Positions 17,639-27,188 of a stretch of DNA of 44,674 nt are shown here, piece after piece; within the stretch, counting starts at the first letter, position 1, and every line of letters begins with the position of its first letter. The translations under genes were made by a program, and so were the position numbers. Under the pieces are notes generated by a model. The model searched no databases. It was given only the letters and a program-made list of their open reading frames with translations, and was not told the DNA's origin. Source of the stretch: Oligoflexaceae bacterium (GTDB lineage: Bacteria > Bdellovibrionota_B > Oligoflexia > Oligoflexales > Oligoflexaceae); the NCBI GenBank assembly GCA_947454545.1, contig CANGNB010000002.1, positions 1 to 44,674 of the forward strand, written 5' to 3'.

Positions 17639-18331
17639 TCAGTTCTGATAGCCTGGCAAATGCTTCGCTTCCTTACTATGAGCCAGCGCGACCGCGGAAG
17701 TCACCGCCTGGTCGAAATCCTCTTGGATCTCAGCCTTTTCCATGCGACTCCGAAAGAAATTTGCCCACATAAAATCAGCATGAGGGACGGAGGTTTCATC
17801 GTAAGCCCCCGCTTTCCGCACACCCCAAGCAAGGGCGCGATAGGGATCATCCTTGAGGACAAAAAGACTGTTAGGCAAGGTCTTGTAGGACAGAGGCCCT
17901 TCACCCTCTTCGTTATAGAGCCAGGTATAGTCTGCTGCACTCATAGCGCTCCAGAAACGATCAGAGCTATAGCTCGCCCAGTTTTGCACAACCTCTGCTG
18001 AGAGCTCAAAATCATCGCCTTTAAGCGCTGCAATCGCGAGCGCAAGATGGTGATGATCCGTGATATAAACATCTCCCTTCGGTCCGATGACGACGGGAAC
18101 CAGATTTTTTGACAAATACTTTTGGAGCTTTTTTTCGCTCATGTCAGCAAACTTTTCCGAACGACGCTGGACCTCAATCGCACCAAAGGTCAGCTGGGTA
18201 GGCTTCAGCTCGCTGATAGCAACATCACAGTTGCTGCCCGCTTCACTCTTTAGTCCACAAGGCTTAGCGACAGCAAGTTGGGAAGAAACAAGCAGCGATC
18301 CGAGAAGCAGTAGGCTTTTGGGCATAAGCAT
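17639..18331 (-). CDS. Secreted ParB-like (ParBc_2 type) protein
   Basis: Signal peptide MLMPKSLLLLGSLLVSSQLAVA; ParBc_2-like LKPTQLTFGAIEVQRR...LVPVVIGPKGDVYITDHHHLALAI. Confidence 0.7.
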   Translation of the reverse strand: MLMPKSLLLLGSLLVSSQLAVAKPCGLKSEAGSNCDVAISELKPTQLTFGAIEVQRRSEKFADMSEKKLQKYLSKNLVPVVIGPKGDVYITDHHHLALAIAALKGDDFELSAEVVQNWASYSSDRFWSAMSAADYTWLYNEEGEGPLSYKTLPNSLFVLKDDPYRALAWGVRKAGAYDETSVPHADFMWANFFRSRMEKAEIQEDFDQAVTSAVALAHSKEAKHLPGYQN

Positions 18332-18533
18332 GCAGACATCCTTGTTAAAAATTCTTACTTATTAAGAAAAACCCTACTCAGTCCTGACGCTTAGGGTCAA
18401 ATGAATCTTTGGTAAAACTAGGCAAAAACAGTCCAGTCCTCCCCCTTAGCACGTCCCAGCTTCTGCTCTAAACTACGAGTGAGCCTTTTTTTAGCGAACT
18501 GCTCAACGGTTCGCACCACCTGAGGACCCCACT

Positions 18534-19736
18534 ATGCTCAAGCGCCTTACGTATCCCTTGATCTTACTCGCAGCCTTTGGCTGCCGCACCGTCGATTCTT
18601 CCAAATTGCAGGGTGATGAATCCTCGCGTTCGGGAGAATATATCGGTGTTCTCATGGCTTCCCATGGGGACATTGATGACTACAAGACTGAGCTCGAATT
18701 TTATGTGAAGACCGCCTTTCGTAAAAATGTTGGGATTCCCTTCCCCTTTTGGTTCCGTCCTGCGATTGAAGATGTTGCCTATAAGCTTTCGGTGAATAAC
18801 GTCACCGAGCAGTACAAAAAAATAGGACCAACGCACTACCGTGCCAACGCCAAGCTGCAGATGGACGCCATCACCGCTGCCTTCCAAAGCCGCGGCGTTC
18901 GCGCCAAAGCCTATTACGGAGCTAACTTCACCCATCCGCTTATCGAAGAAACTCTCGAAGAGATGCAAAAAGATGGCGTCACTAAGCTCATCGTTTTCAA
19001 TAAGGGAGCTCAGTTCTCGTGGGCCTCAGCCGGTGAAAACATTGGCGATGTGCGCGAGTATATGAAGCAGCACCCCGAGTGGGATGTGGAAGCTATCGGC
19101 TTTCACCAGTATTCACGCGATCCTCGCTTTCACAAGGTCTGGAAAGACGCTATTTTGCATGATGCCAAAGACCTGTTTCCTGGCGTCCCCACACGCGATG
19201 TGTGCCTCTTCATCGGCTCCCATGGTCTTCCTGTTATTATGACCGATCGTGGTGATCCAGCGGTCTCCTTGATGAAGGAATCTGTGGCCTGGCTCAAAGA
19301 AAATACCCCAGAATACCCTATTTACCACGGTTTTCTGAATGATGACTTTATCCCTGGCGCCAAGTGGGCCTCACCGCGCTCTTCGGTTATGGCTCAACAG
19401 CTTCGTGATGAAGGCTGCAAAAATGTCTTGATGGATGGCCGTCTCTCCTTCACCAACCACCATCGCGCGACACTCTACGATCTCAATATCGAAGCTCGTG
19501 GCATCCTTGAAGATCCAAACGGAACGGTCAAAGGCAAAAAAGATCCTAACTGGAAAAAACCCAAGGTCGTCCTTGCTCCCCAGTTTGATGGCAACCCTGC
19601 CTTTGGCGAACTGATTGCCGATCTCACCCTCGAGGCCTTCGAAGGCCAGGGTGACTTTGAAGCCATCAAGCACAAGGGTAGCCCCATGTTGCCCCGCCCC
19701 AGCTATCCGGTAAAATCGGTTTACATCGAATACTGA
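18534..19736 (+). CDS. Lipoprotein with ferrochelatase-like (chelatase superfamily) domain
   Basis: Lipobox LAAFGC; chelatase-like features GSHGLPVIMTDRGDP, YGANFTHPLIEETLEEMQKDGVTKLIVFNKGAQFS, SFTNHHRATLYDLNIE. Confidence 0.65.
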   Translation: MLKRLTYPLILLAAFGCRTVDSSKLQGDESSRSGEYIGVLMASHGDIDDYKTELEFYVKTAFRKNVGIPFPFWFRPAIEDVAYKLSVNNVTEQYKKIGPTHYRANAKLQMDAITAAFQSRGVRAKAYYGANFTHPLIEETLEEMQKDGVTKLIVFNKGAQFSWASAGENIGDVREYMKQHPEWDVEAIGFHQYSRDPRFHKVWKDAILHDAKDLFPGVPTRDVCLFIGSHGLPVIMTDRGDPAVSLMKESVAWLKENTPEYPIYHGFLNDDFIPGAKWASPRSSVMAQQLRDEGCKNVLMDGRLSFTNHHRATLYDLNIEARGILEDPNGTVKGKKDPNWKKPKVVLAPQFDGNPAFGELIADLTLEAFEGQGDFEAIKHKGSPMLPRPSYPVKSVYIEY

Positions 19737-19778
19737 TCGTCCTGTCCAGGCTTCTTACCAAGCTTGACTGAGCGGATG

Positions 19779-19798
19779 CGGGTCCAGAAATGGACCCG
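19779..19798 (+). terminator. Perfect 8-bp hairpin with GAAA tetraloop downstream of the ferrochelatase-like gene
   Basis: CGGGTCCA-GAAA-TGGACCCG; no immediate U-tract, so the terminator role is uncertain. Confidence 0.4.
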
Positions 19799-19999
19799 TA
19801 ACTATTTGCATTCTTTAAAGATTTTATTTTACCCTTCCAAGAACTTCCCTCCAAGCGAACCTATCCCTCGAGGAAAGAACAGAAAGTCCGGATTTTTTCT
19901 TCAACTTGACAAAATATGCTCAGGTTTTCCCCTTAGCGATCCGATGTTAGGCCCGTTGACGCGGGATTTTTAAGCGCCAAAAAACAGGGACTTGTCCAT

Positions 20000-22900
20000 G
20001 TGCACAGGACCCCTGTGCTTGGCCGAGCTAGGGAGTCGACTGTGAGCAGAAAGCAAGGTCCTCAACATGCACTCGCTATCGTGGGTATGGCCTGCTGGTA
20101 TCCAGGGGCTCAAAGCCTCAGCGAGTTTTGGGAGAATATCTTAGCCAAACGCCAGCAGTTCCGTAGAATGCCTGACCAGCGTTTGCCCTTAGACCAGTAT
20201 CACCATCCCGATAAGCACACACCCGACAAAACCTATGGAACGGAAGCCGCGGTCCTTGATGGCTTTGAGTTTGATTGGAAGGGCCGTCGTATTCCAAAGC
20301 AGGTTTTTGAGAGCACTGATATCGTCCATTGGCTTGCCCTCGATGTGGCTTTGAAAGCTTTGGATGATTCCGGTTTAGATCTGCAGCGCCTACAGTCCCT
20401 CCAAACTGGTGTGGTCCTGGGCAACACTCTCACAGGAGAATGGACCCGAACCAATGCCATGCGCATGCGCTGGCCCTATATCGAGCGTGTCCTTCAAGAA
20501 ACCGCGCAGCAAAAAGGTCTGAGTGGCGAGGCCTTCAACGCCTACACCAAGGTCGTCGAAGAGGCTTTCAAATCAGTTTTTCCAGCTCCCAATGAAGATA
20601 CTTTAGCCGGCGCTCTCTCTAACACCATAGCAGGACGCATCTGTAACTTTCTGGATCTGCATGGAGGCGGTTATACCGTCGATGGTGCCTGCTCTTCATC
20701 ACTCTTAGCGGTGATCACAGCAGCCCGCAGCTTGATCAGTGGAGATTTGGATGTCGCCTTTGCTGGGGGTATCGATATCAGTCTCGATACCTTCGAACTG
20801 ATCGGCTTTGCCAAGACGGGCGCACTCACCCCCGATGAGATGCGCGTTTACGATAAGCGCGCCAATGGCTTTATTCCCGGCGAAGGCTGTGGTTTCGTGG
20901 TGCTGAAGCGTTTGGCTGATGCCGAACGCGATGGGGATCGCATCTATGCTGTACTCAACGGCTGGGGCATCTCATCGGATGGCAAAGGGGGCATCACGGC
21001 ACCGTCTATCCATGGACAGGCCGCTGCTATTGGCAAGGCCTACGCGATGGCAGGTTATGGAATCGAATCCTGTGCCTTTATCGAAGGCCACGGGACAGGT
21101 ACGACAGTCGGAGATCGGGTTGAGATTTCGGGCCTGACCGAAGTGCTTGGGACTAAGGTGCCTGAGCGTCCTATCGCCCTCACCTCACTCAAATCAATCG
21201 TCGGTCACACTAAGGCTGCCGCCGGTATCGGAGCCTTCATCAAAACAGCTATTGCTGTCAACCAACGCGTCATTCCCCCCATGGCGGGTGTTGAAGAACC
21301 CAATCTCATCTTTCAGGACAAAGCGCGGTGGTTTTATCCCGCTATCGACGGGCGCCTCTGCGATCCCAAGCAAAACATTCGAGCCGGCGTTTCAGCGATG
21401 GGCTTTGGGGGCATCAACACCCACACAACCCTCGAGAGTTACGGTCAACCCGCTGAGCATCTCCAATCGTTCTTGGCGGACAGTCTGCTCTTAAGCTCTC
21501 ACGATCGCAGTGAGATTCTCATTTTCTCGGCTTCTTCACAGGCACAGCTCAAAAAGAAAGTGGAGACAACGCTGCGCTCGGTGCGCAAAATCAGTCGCGC
21601 GGAGCTCACAGACCTTGCTGCCGATCTTGCTCGCTTCAGTCAGCCTCAAGATCCCTACCGTGCAGCCATTGTGTGCCAACGCCCCGAGGAGGCGTTTCAA
21701 GCGCTACAAAAGCTCACAACTTGGCTGGAGGCTCCCTTAGGGACTCAAACTTCACGCGAACTCAAGGAAGGCCAAGTTCATATAACGCTGGGGCATAGTA
21801 CCAAAGCTCCAAAGCTTGGCTTTCTCTTTCCTGGTCAAGGCTCCCAAAAACCTAACATGGGGCGAAAGCTCCAAGAACGCTTTGCTTGGGCCAAAGATTT
21901 AGTTGCTCGTGCCGAGAGCTCGGCAAGCGACCTTGGTACCAAGGACCTCCTTGCCAAAGCCAGCTGTGAACTATGGGAGGACCGTGAGGAGCGCCTCAAA
22001 GCTCTCACCGACACAGCCTACGCACAACCTGCAATCAGCCTTTGCAATGCCCTCTGGTTCGAATACCTTCAAAGCTTAGGCCTCACGCCAGCTCTCGTAG
22101 GTGGTCACAGCCTCGGCGAGCTCAGCGCACTTTATGCAGCAAAAGCGCTGAGCTTTGAACAGCTCATCCAGCTGGCAAGCAAGCGCGGCCAACTGATGGC
22201 GAGCCCAAGCGATAAAGCGGGCTCGATGATCTTCATCGGTGCTGATGCCAAAACTGTCGAGGCTATGCTCACAAAAGTTTCCGGTTATGCCCAGATCGCA
22301 AACCGCAACGCTTCGGATCAAACTGTGATAGCGGGCGATCCTTCAACTTTACAGGCGCTGCTTGATCAAGCTAAAAGCAAAAACCTACGCTGTGGCCCCC
22401 TTGCTGTTTCGAATGCTTTCCATTCCCGTTACATGCAAGGAGCTGCTGAGAGCTTTCGCAGCTGGCTCGAAACGATCACCCCTGCGCCAGTGCAGATCCC
22501 CTTTGTCCGCGGAACGGATGGCCAGATTTGGCAAAAGGAAACTGCTCTCCGTGACTATCTCAGTCAACAGATTGTTGAAGCCGTGGACTTTATTGCTCTC
22601 GCAGAAACCATGCAACAGGAGGTGGACCTCATCCTCGAAGTGGGTACCGGCCATGTTCTCTCGAACTTAGTACGCCGCATTCCAGCTCGGAAGGGCGAAG
22701 CCAAGGCAGCCTTCTGCTGTGAATCGCGACCTGGACACGACGCAGATCTGAAAAGTACCTTAGCTGCTTGCTTCGTTCGGGGAGCGCGCATTCGCTGGGA
22801 TGAACTTTACCGGCACAGACTCGTGCGTCCCTATCTGCGCCCTGACGAGAGACTCTTTATCGAAAGCCCTACGGAACGGACCCTGCACTTTCAAGCAGGA

Positions 22901-25900
22901 GCTCCCGTCCAGATTCTATCTACAGCAGGAGTTGTGGCTCCCCAGGTTCTCGCTCCCCTTGCTGCCGCTGCAGTGCCTGCGCCTCTGGTCCAAGCCGTAT
23001 CTTCGGGACCTGCTCTTGCTGCACAACTTCCAGCGAGCCACCGTGAGCTTTCGGTACAAGCTATCAGCATCCAAGCCTCTCCGCTTCCTGCTGCAGCCCC
23101 GAGCAGTTCGGAACCCACAGTCGAACAGGTCCTCGCTCGCATCGTCGAAGACCTGACAGGTTTTGAAGCGGCGACGATACATCCAAACATGAAGGTCCTC
23201 GATGACCTGAACATGGACTCGATCAAAGCCAGTGAACTCATCTCCAATGCAGCGATGCATTATGGAATTGCAGGAGACATAGAAGCCGTTGGCTTCACCA
23301 ACGCCAGCTTAGGCGAAATCGCTCAAGCGATTCGCGCCAAGCTTCCTGAAGGCGGCGTACGCAGCCCAAAGCTACAGCCTGAAGGCCCTTCGCAGCAAGC
23401 CCTTCAGGTCGATCGCAACGCTGCCCCTATGCTCCCTCCTTCACAACCCAAGCTTGTGGCGCGTCCAACTTTGGCCACCGAGCCTCAGCTCCAAAAAACC
23501 CATACACCTCCTCCACAAAACGCCACAGTCATGGAGCCATCAGCAAAACAACCCAAAGTTGCCGAGATTTCTAAGGCCAAACTGCTGACACCTTGGGTGC
23601 GCAACTTCAGTGAGTCTTTCGTTCCCTTCGTTCAGAAAGTTCCCCAAGATCTCACCGCGTGGCAGGGACTCAAACTTGTCCTCATTGCTCACATCTCTGA
23701 TGAGATCTACATCCAATCTCTGGCTGAAGCGCTCCATGGTTTAGCGCAGACAGTCCAAGTCCAATGTCTCGATGGACATGAGGATAAAAAGCGCCTCGAT
23801 CTTGGCTCTGCCGACACCAGTCTTGTTCTTCTGCCTCGAGAGTCTGAGATTCTAGAAGATCATGTTCAGCTCCTTTCCACCATCGCCCAGACACGCTGGC
23901 CTCGCCAGCATAGGCTCATATTTCTCCAGTGTGATGATGGTCTCTTCGGCCACAGCAAGACAAGCACTTCGAGCTTTAGCACCAAGGCCTTTGCGCAAAG
24001 CCTTGCCCAAGAGCGCTCAGATCTAAAAATCCAGAGCTGTTCGATAGCCGCAGAGCTTGCTGCTGAACCGCAGAGCGTATTAAGTCGCATCGCTCACACC
24101 TGGACTCAGACCAAAGCCCCTTTAGTCCAGGCGTTTGCTCACGATGGGCATATCCTTTCGCCTCAGTGGGTCTTAGATCAACCCCTTGGCTACGAAAGCC
24201 GTCAACTCACGTGGCATCCTGATGATGTGGTCTTGGTCACTGGCGGTGCCAAAGGGATTACAGCAGCCTGTGCCCTTAAGGTGGCCGAACATCTCAAAGT
24301 TAAGATGGCCTTGGTCGGCTCATCGCCTCTGTCGCCTGAAGATGCGCACAATCCCGAGCACCCCATTGGGGCTACCCTAGCTGCATTCGCTAACGCAGGA
24401 CTGAGCGCTCGCTACTATGCCTGCGACATCACCAAAAGCAGCAGTGTGAGTCAGCTCTTGCAAGATATCGAACACGATCTAGGCAAGATTCGTGCTCTCG
24501 TTCATGGAGCCGGCAGCAATCAGCCCAGACCGGCAGCCACTGTATCCACAGTGGAGGCGCTCAAAGAAATGGGCCCGAAAGTTCGCGGTATCCAAAACCT
24601 CTTGGCAGCAATAAACCCAGCTCATCTGCAGCTGATCGTGGGCCTAAGCTCGGTGATTGGTGTGGTAGGCATGCCCGGTAACGCCTGGTATGGTTTTGCC
24701 AATGAGTGTTTGGATCTCACACTCCGACGCTACCAATCACAGCATCCCCATGTGCAAACCCAAACCCTCGCCTACAGTGTTTGGGCCGAGCTTGGTATGG
24801 GCGCACGTATGGGCAGCGACAAAAACCTTGCCGATAAGGGCATCAGCTCCATTACACCCGAAGAGGGCATACAACGATTTTTGGGTCTATTTTTAGGCAA
24901 AAGTCAGGATCAGCAGACCATTATATCTTCGCGCATGAGCCGTGTACTTCCCACTCCAAGCACAGCAACCTACGCTATCGCGTTTGCTGACTCGATCCTC
25001 CACTACCAAGCCGATGTCGAAGTCATTGCTCACACCCATGTGACAACAGAAGGCCACCCCTATCTCAAGGACCATAACTACAAAGGTGCCCTTCTCATGC
25101 CCACTGTCTACGGGCTGGAAGCCATGGCTCAGGTGGTAGACCGATTGGTTCCCTTGTCCCGTTATGACAGTCTTCATCTCGAAGACATCAAACTCACTCG
25201 CCCTATCACTGTCGGTCCTCAAGGCTGCACGCTCGAGATCTATGCTGAGCGCCTCGAAGATCAAATAGTGGGTGAACCCATCCGCGTGCGTGCCGGCATT
25301 CGCACGGCTCTGACCGGCTATAAGTTCGACCACTTCGCTGCCATCTTTGTACTGAAAGCTTGCGAAGAGGAGCGTATTCAAAATCTCCCAGCATATCAAA
25401 AGCAGATCGGACTTGATCCGCACAGCCAACTCTATGGCAGCATCCTGTTCCAGGGGCCGCGTTTTCAGCGTCTCAAAACCTTTCAGTACCTTGAGTCCGA
25501 TAACGAGACGGCAGGTTGCACAGTCTTCACAGCTCTGGCCAAAACCGATGATCTGCAGCTCCATCGGCTGGGGGATCCCTACTTTCGGGATTCCCTCTTG
25601 CAATCGGCTCAGGTCATCATCCCCCAGAATCAGTGCTTGCCCATAGAAATCGGTCGCCTCGAGCTGTTTCGTGGCTTTCGCCAATCTTGCGAGCGTCATA
25701 TCTTTACCGACGTGCACAAGGCGGACGAAAAAACCTATCTAGCAACAGTTAGTGTGTTCGATGCCGAAGGTCGCTTGCTCGAAAGATTGGTCGATTATCG
25801 TCTGCAATTTTTAGAAAAGCGCCCTCAGTTTCCCAAGGCCATGGATCTCATTGCCAGTCCGGTTCTGGACCTCATCAAAGCGGAACCATCCCTTGCCGTC

Positions 25901-27010
25901 GCCAGCGAAGAGGGTGATCTCCTCGCCCCCTATCGGGCGATCGCCGAGCGCCTCAAAATCGATGCTGAACCCAATGGTCCTCAAGGCCAGTCCGTCTTTG
26001 TTCATCGTTTCATCCCTGATTTTAAGGCATTTGCCAACTTAGGAAGGTCCATATACTTTGCCAATTTCTTCAACTGGATGGGCAATGCTCGCGAGATGTC
26101 TTCGCTCCCTGTGTTGGACAAACTGCGGGCTCTCACCGAGACCGGCCGTTGGGGTCAAGTCACCAACTGGGCGAGCATCGAGGTCTTTGGAGAGTGTCGC
26201 AACAAAGATCGGGTCGTCGAAGCCCGCCTCTGGTGTGGACGTGTCACAGGATCAAAGCAGTCGTCAGCGACACTCGCCTTCGACTGGGTATCCAAAGGGG
26301 AAGATGGTATCGAAGAACGTATAGCTTCGGGTTACATGGGCTTTACGTGGGTGGAGATTCTCGATCATGGGGTCGTCGCACCAGCAGAATTCCCGCCCTA
26401 CTATCGGGATTTTATCGCGAGCATGATCGCTAAAGATGATCGCAAAGACAGCTTTTTGCCGGCACGCGAACCCTATAAAAACCTAGACAAGGGAGAGCTC
26501 CTCTTTAAGGTTCCTGAAGGACCAAAATCCGCCATTCGATTGAGTGAAAAGATTTTTGAAACGAGCCTCTACGATAGCAACCTGGTTGGCAACCTCTACT
26601 TTGGGAATTATTCCATTTGGATGGGTAAAATCCGAGACCACTACTTCCGCGACCTTGCTCCCGAATACTACCGAGGTATCGGGGAACAGGGCGAGCTGAT
26701 CTGCACCAAAAGTCGCATCCAACATCTTCGTGAGGCCATGCCCTTCGATGAAATCTTAGTGCTGATGAACCTCAAAGCACTCTATACCCAGGGTGCGGAA
26801 CTGAGCTTTGAATACTACAAAGTCGGTGAAGGCACTCACCTTGAAAAGCTCGCTATCGCTGATCACACCGCACTCTGGACCAAAACCGGTGCGGATGGTG
26901 AAAAGACCGGTAGCAGCTGGCCAGACCTTATCCTCAAAGCACTGTGGGAAAAGATTCAAGCCCAAAGTGAATCGCGCCCAGAAGATACAGCTCATGAGAA
27001 AATCGGCTAG
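20000..27010 (+). CDS. Iterative type I polyketide synthase, enediyne-PKSE/polyene-like: KS-AT-ACP-KR-DH plus tandem C-terminal hotdog domains
   Basis: KS: YTVDGACSSSLLAVITAARSLISGDLDVAFAGGIDISLDTFELIGFAKTGALT, EGHGTGTTVGD, GHTKAAAG. AT: FLFPGQGSQKPNMG, GGHSLGELSAL, NAFHSRYM. ACP: LDDLNMDSIKASELI. KR: VTGGAKGITAA, GNAWYGFANE. DH: EGHPYLKDHNYKGALLMPTVYGLEAMAQV. Hotdogs: ANLGRSIYFANFFNWMGNAREM and SNLVGNLYFGNYSIWMGKIRDHYF. GTG start; alternative GTG at 20042. Confidence 0.93.
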   Translation: MHRTPVLGRARESTVSRKQGPQHALAIVGMACWYPGAQSLSEFWENILAKRQQFRRMPDQRLPLDQYHHPDKHTPDKTYGTEAAVLDGFEFDWKGRRIPKQVFESTDIVHWLALDVALKALDDSGLDLQRLQSLQTGVVLGNTLTGEWTRTNAMRMRWPYIERVLQETAQQKGLSGEAFNAYTKVVEEAFKSVFPAPNEDTLAGALSNTIAGRICNFLDLHGGGYTVDGACSSSLLAVITAARSLISGDLDVAFAGGIDISLDTFELIGFAKTGALTPDEMRVYDKRANGFIPGEGCGFVVLKRLADAERDGDRIYAVLNGWGISSDGKGGITAPSIHGQAAAIGKAYAMAGYGIESCAFIEGHGTGTTVGDRVEISGLTEVLGTKVPERPIALTSLKSIVGHTKAAAGIGAFIKTAIAVNQRVIPPMAGVEEPNLIFQDKARWFYPAIDGRLCDPKQNIRAGVSAMGFGGINTHTTLESYGQPAEHLQSFLADSLLLSSHDRSEILIFSASSQAQLKKKVETTLRSVRKISRAELTDLAADLARFSQPQDPYRAAIVCQRPEEAFQALQKLTTWLEAPLGTQTSRELKEGQVHITLGHSTKAPKLGFLFPGQGSQKPNMGRKLQERFAWAKDLVARAESSASDLGTKDLLAKASCELWEDREERLKALTDTAYAQPAISLCNALWFEYLQSLGLTPALVGGHSLGELSALYAAKALSFEQLIQLASKRGQLMASPSDKAGSMIFIGADAKTVEAMLTKVSGYAQIANRNASDQTVIAGDPSTLQALLDQAKSKNLRCGPLAVSNAFHSRYMQGAAESFRSWLETITPAPVQIPFVRGTDGQIWQKETALRDYLSQQIVEAVDFIALAETMQQEVDLILEVGTGHVLSNLVRRIPARKGEAKAAFCCESRPGHDADLKSTLAACFVRGARIRWDELYRHRLVRPYLRPDERLFIESPTERTLHFQAGAPVQILSTAGVVAPQVLAPLAAAAVPAPLVQAVSSGPALAAQLPASHRELSVQAISIQASPLPAAAPSSSEPTVEQVLARIVEDLTGFEAATIHPNMKVLDDLNMDSIKASELISNAAMHYGIAGDIEAVGFTNASLGEIAQAIRAKLPEGGVRSPKLQPEGPSQQALQVDRNAAPMLPPSQPKLVARPTLATEPQLQKTHTPPPQNATVMEPSAKQPKVAEISKAKLLTPWVRNFSESFVPFVQKVPQDLTAWQGLKLVLIAHISDEIYIQSLAEALHGLAQTVQVQCLDGHEDKKRLDLGSADTSLVLLPRESEILEDHVQLLSTIAQTRWPRQHRLIFLQCDDGLFGHSKTSTSSFSTKAFAQSLAQERSDLKIQSCSIAAELAAEPQSVLSRIAHTWTQTKAPLVQAFAHDGHILSPQWVLDQPLGYESRQLTWHPDDVVLVTGGAKGITAACALKVAEHLKVKMALVGSSPLSPEDAHNPEHPIGATLAAFANAGLSARYYACDITKSSSVSQLLQDIEHDLGKIRALVHGAGSNQPRPAATVSTVEALKEMGPKVRGIQNLLAAINPAHLQLIVGLSSVIGVVGMPGNAWYGFANECLDLTLRRYQSQHPHVQTQTLAYSVWAELGMGARMGSDKNLADKGISSITPEEGIQRFLGLFLGKSQDQQTIISSRMSRVLPTPSTATYAIAFADSILHYQADVEVIAHTHVTTEGHPYLKDHNYKGALLMPTVYGLEAMAQVVDRLVPLSRYDSLHLEDIKLTRPITVGPQGCTLEIYAERLEDQIVGEPIRVRAGIRTALTGYKFDHFAAIFVLKACEEERIQNLPAYQKQIGLDPHSQLYGSILFQGPRFQRLKTFQYLESDNETAGCTVFTALAKTDDLQLHRLGDPYFRDSLLQSAQVIIPQNQCLPIEIGRLELFRGFRQSCERHIFTDVHKADEKTYLATVSVFDAEGRLLERLVDYRLQFLEKRPQFPKAMDLIASPVLDLIKAEPSLAVASEEGDLLAPYRAIAERLKIDAEPNGPQGQSVFVHRFIPDFKAFANLGRSIYFANFFNWMGNAREMSSLPVLDKLRALTETGRWGQVTNWASIEVFGECRNKDRVVEARLWCGRVTGSKQSSATLAFDWVSKGEDGIEERIASGYMGFTWVEILDHGVVAPAEFPPYYRDFIASMIAKDDRKDSFLPAREPYKNLDKGELLFKVPEGPKSAIRLSEKIFETSLYDSNLVGNLYFGNYSIWMGKIRDHYFRDLAPEYYRGIGEQGELICTKSRIQHLREAMPFDEILVLMNLKALYTQGAELSFEYYKVGEGTHLEKLAIADHTALWTKTGADGEKTGSSWPDLILKALWEKIQAQSESRPEDTAHEKIG

Positions 27011-27039
27011 TAGCCGCGACATCTGAAGGTTTTAGAAAA

Positions 27040-27072
27040 GGCTAAACACCCTCAACAAAAGGGTTTTTAGCC
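27040..27072 (+). terminator. Hairpin downstream of PKS
   Basis: GGCTAAACACCC-loop-GGGTTTTTAGCC. Confidence 0.5.
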
Positions 27073-27084
27073 AGCCTTCAACAA

Positions 27085-27108
27085 CTCTTTTCTATAAGCC
27101 GAAAAGAG
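27085..27108. terminator. Second hairpin, tandem to 27040-27072
   Basis: Perfect inverted repeat CTCTTTTC-TATAAGCC-GAAAAGAG. Confidence 0.35.
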
Positions 27109-27188
27109 GGGTGTAGGTTTGGTCTTTGGGACAAAAAGCCTTAGCTCTAGGCTACTCGCACTCAACTTTGGTTACTGAAGGAGATCCC

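Noticed and set aside
19906-19934. TTGACA box upstream of the PKS as a sigma-70 promoter
   Set aside because: The sequence 17 nt downstream does not resemble TATAAT; not supportable by eye.
24893-25717. 274-aa minus-strand ORF inside the PKS
   Set aside because: Shadow ORF opposite the clear DH domain coding strand.
20000-27010. Full enediyne biosynthetic cluster
   Set aside because: Only the PKS-like core is present; neighbours are a lipoprotein, a chelatase-like lipoprotein and a MarR-like regulator, with no enediyne accessory genes visible.
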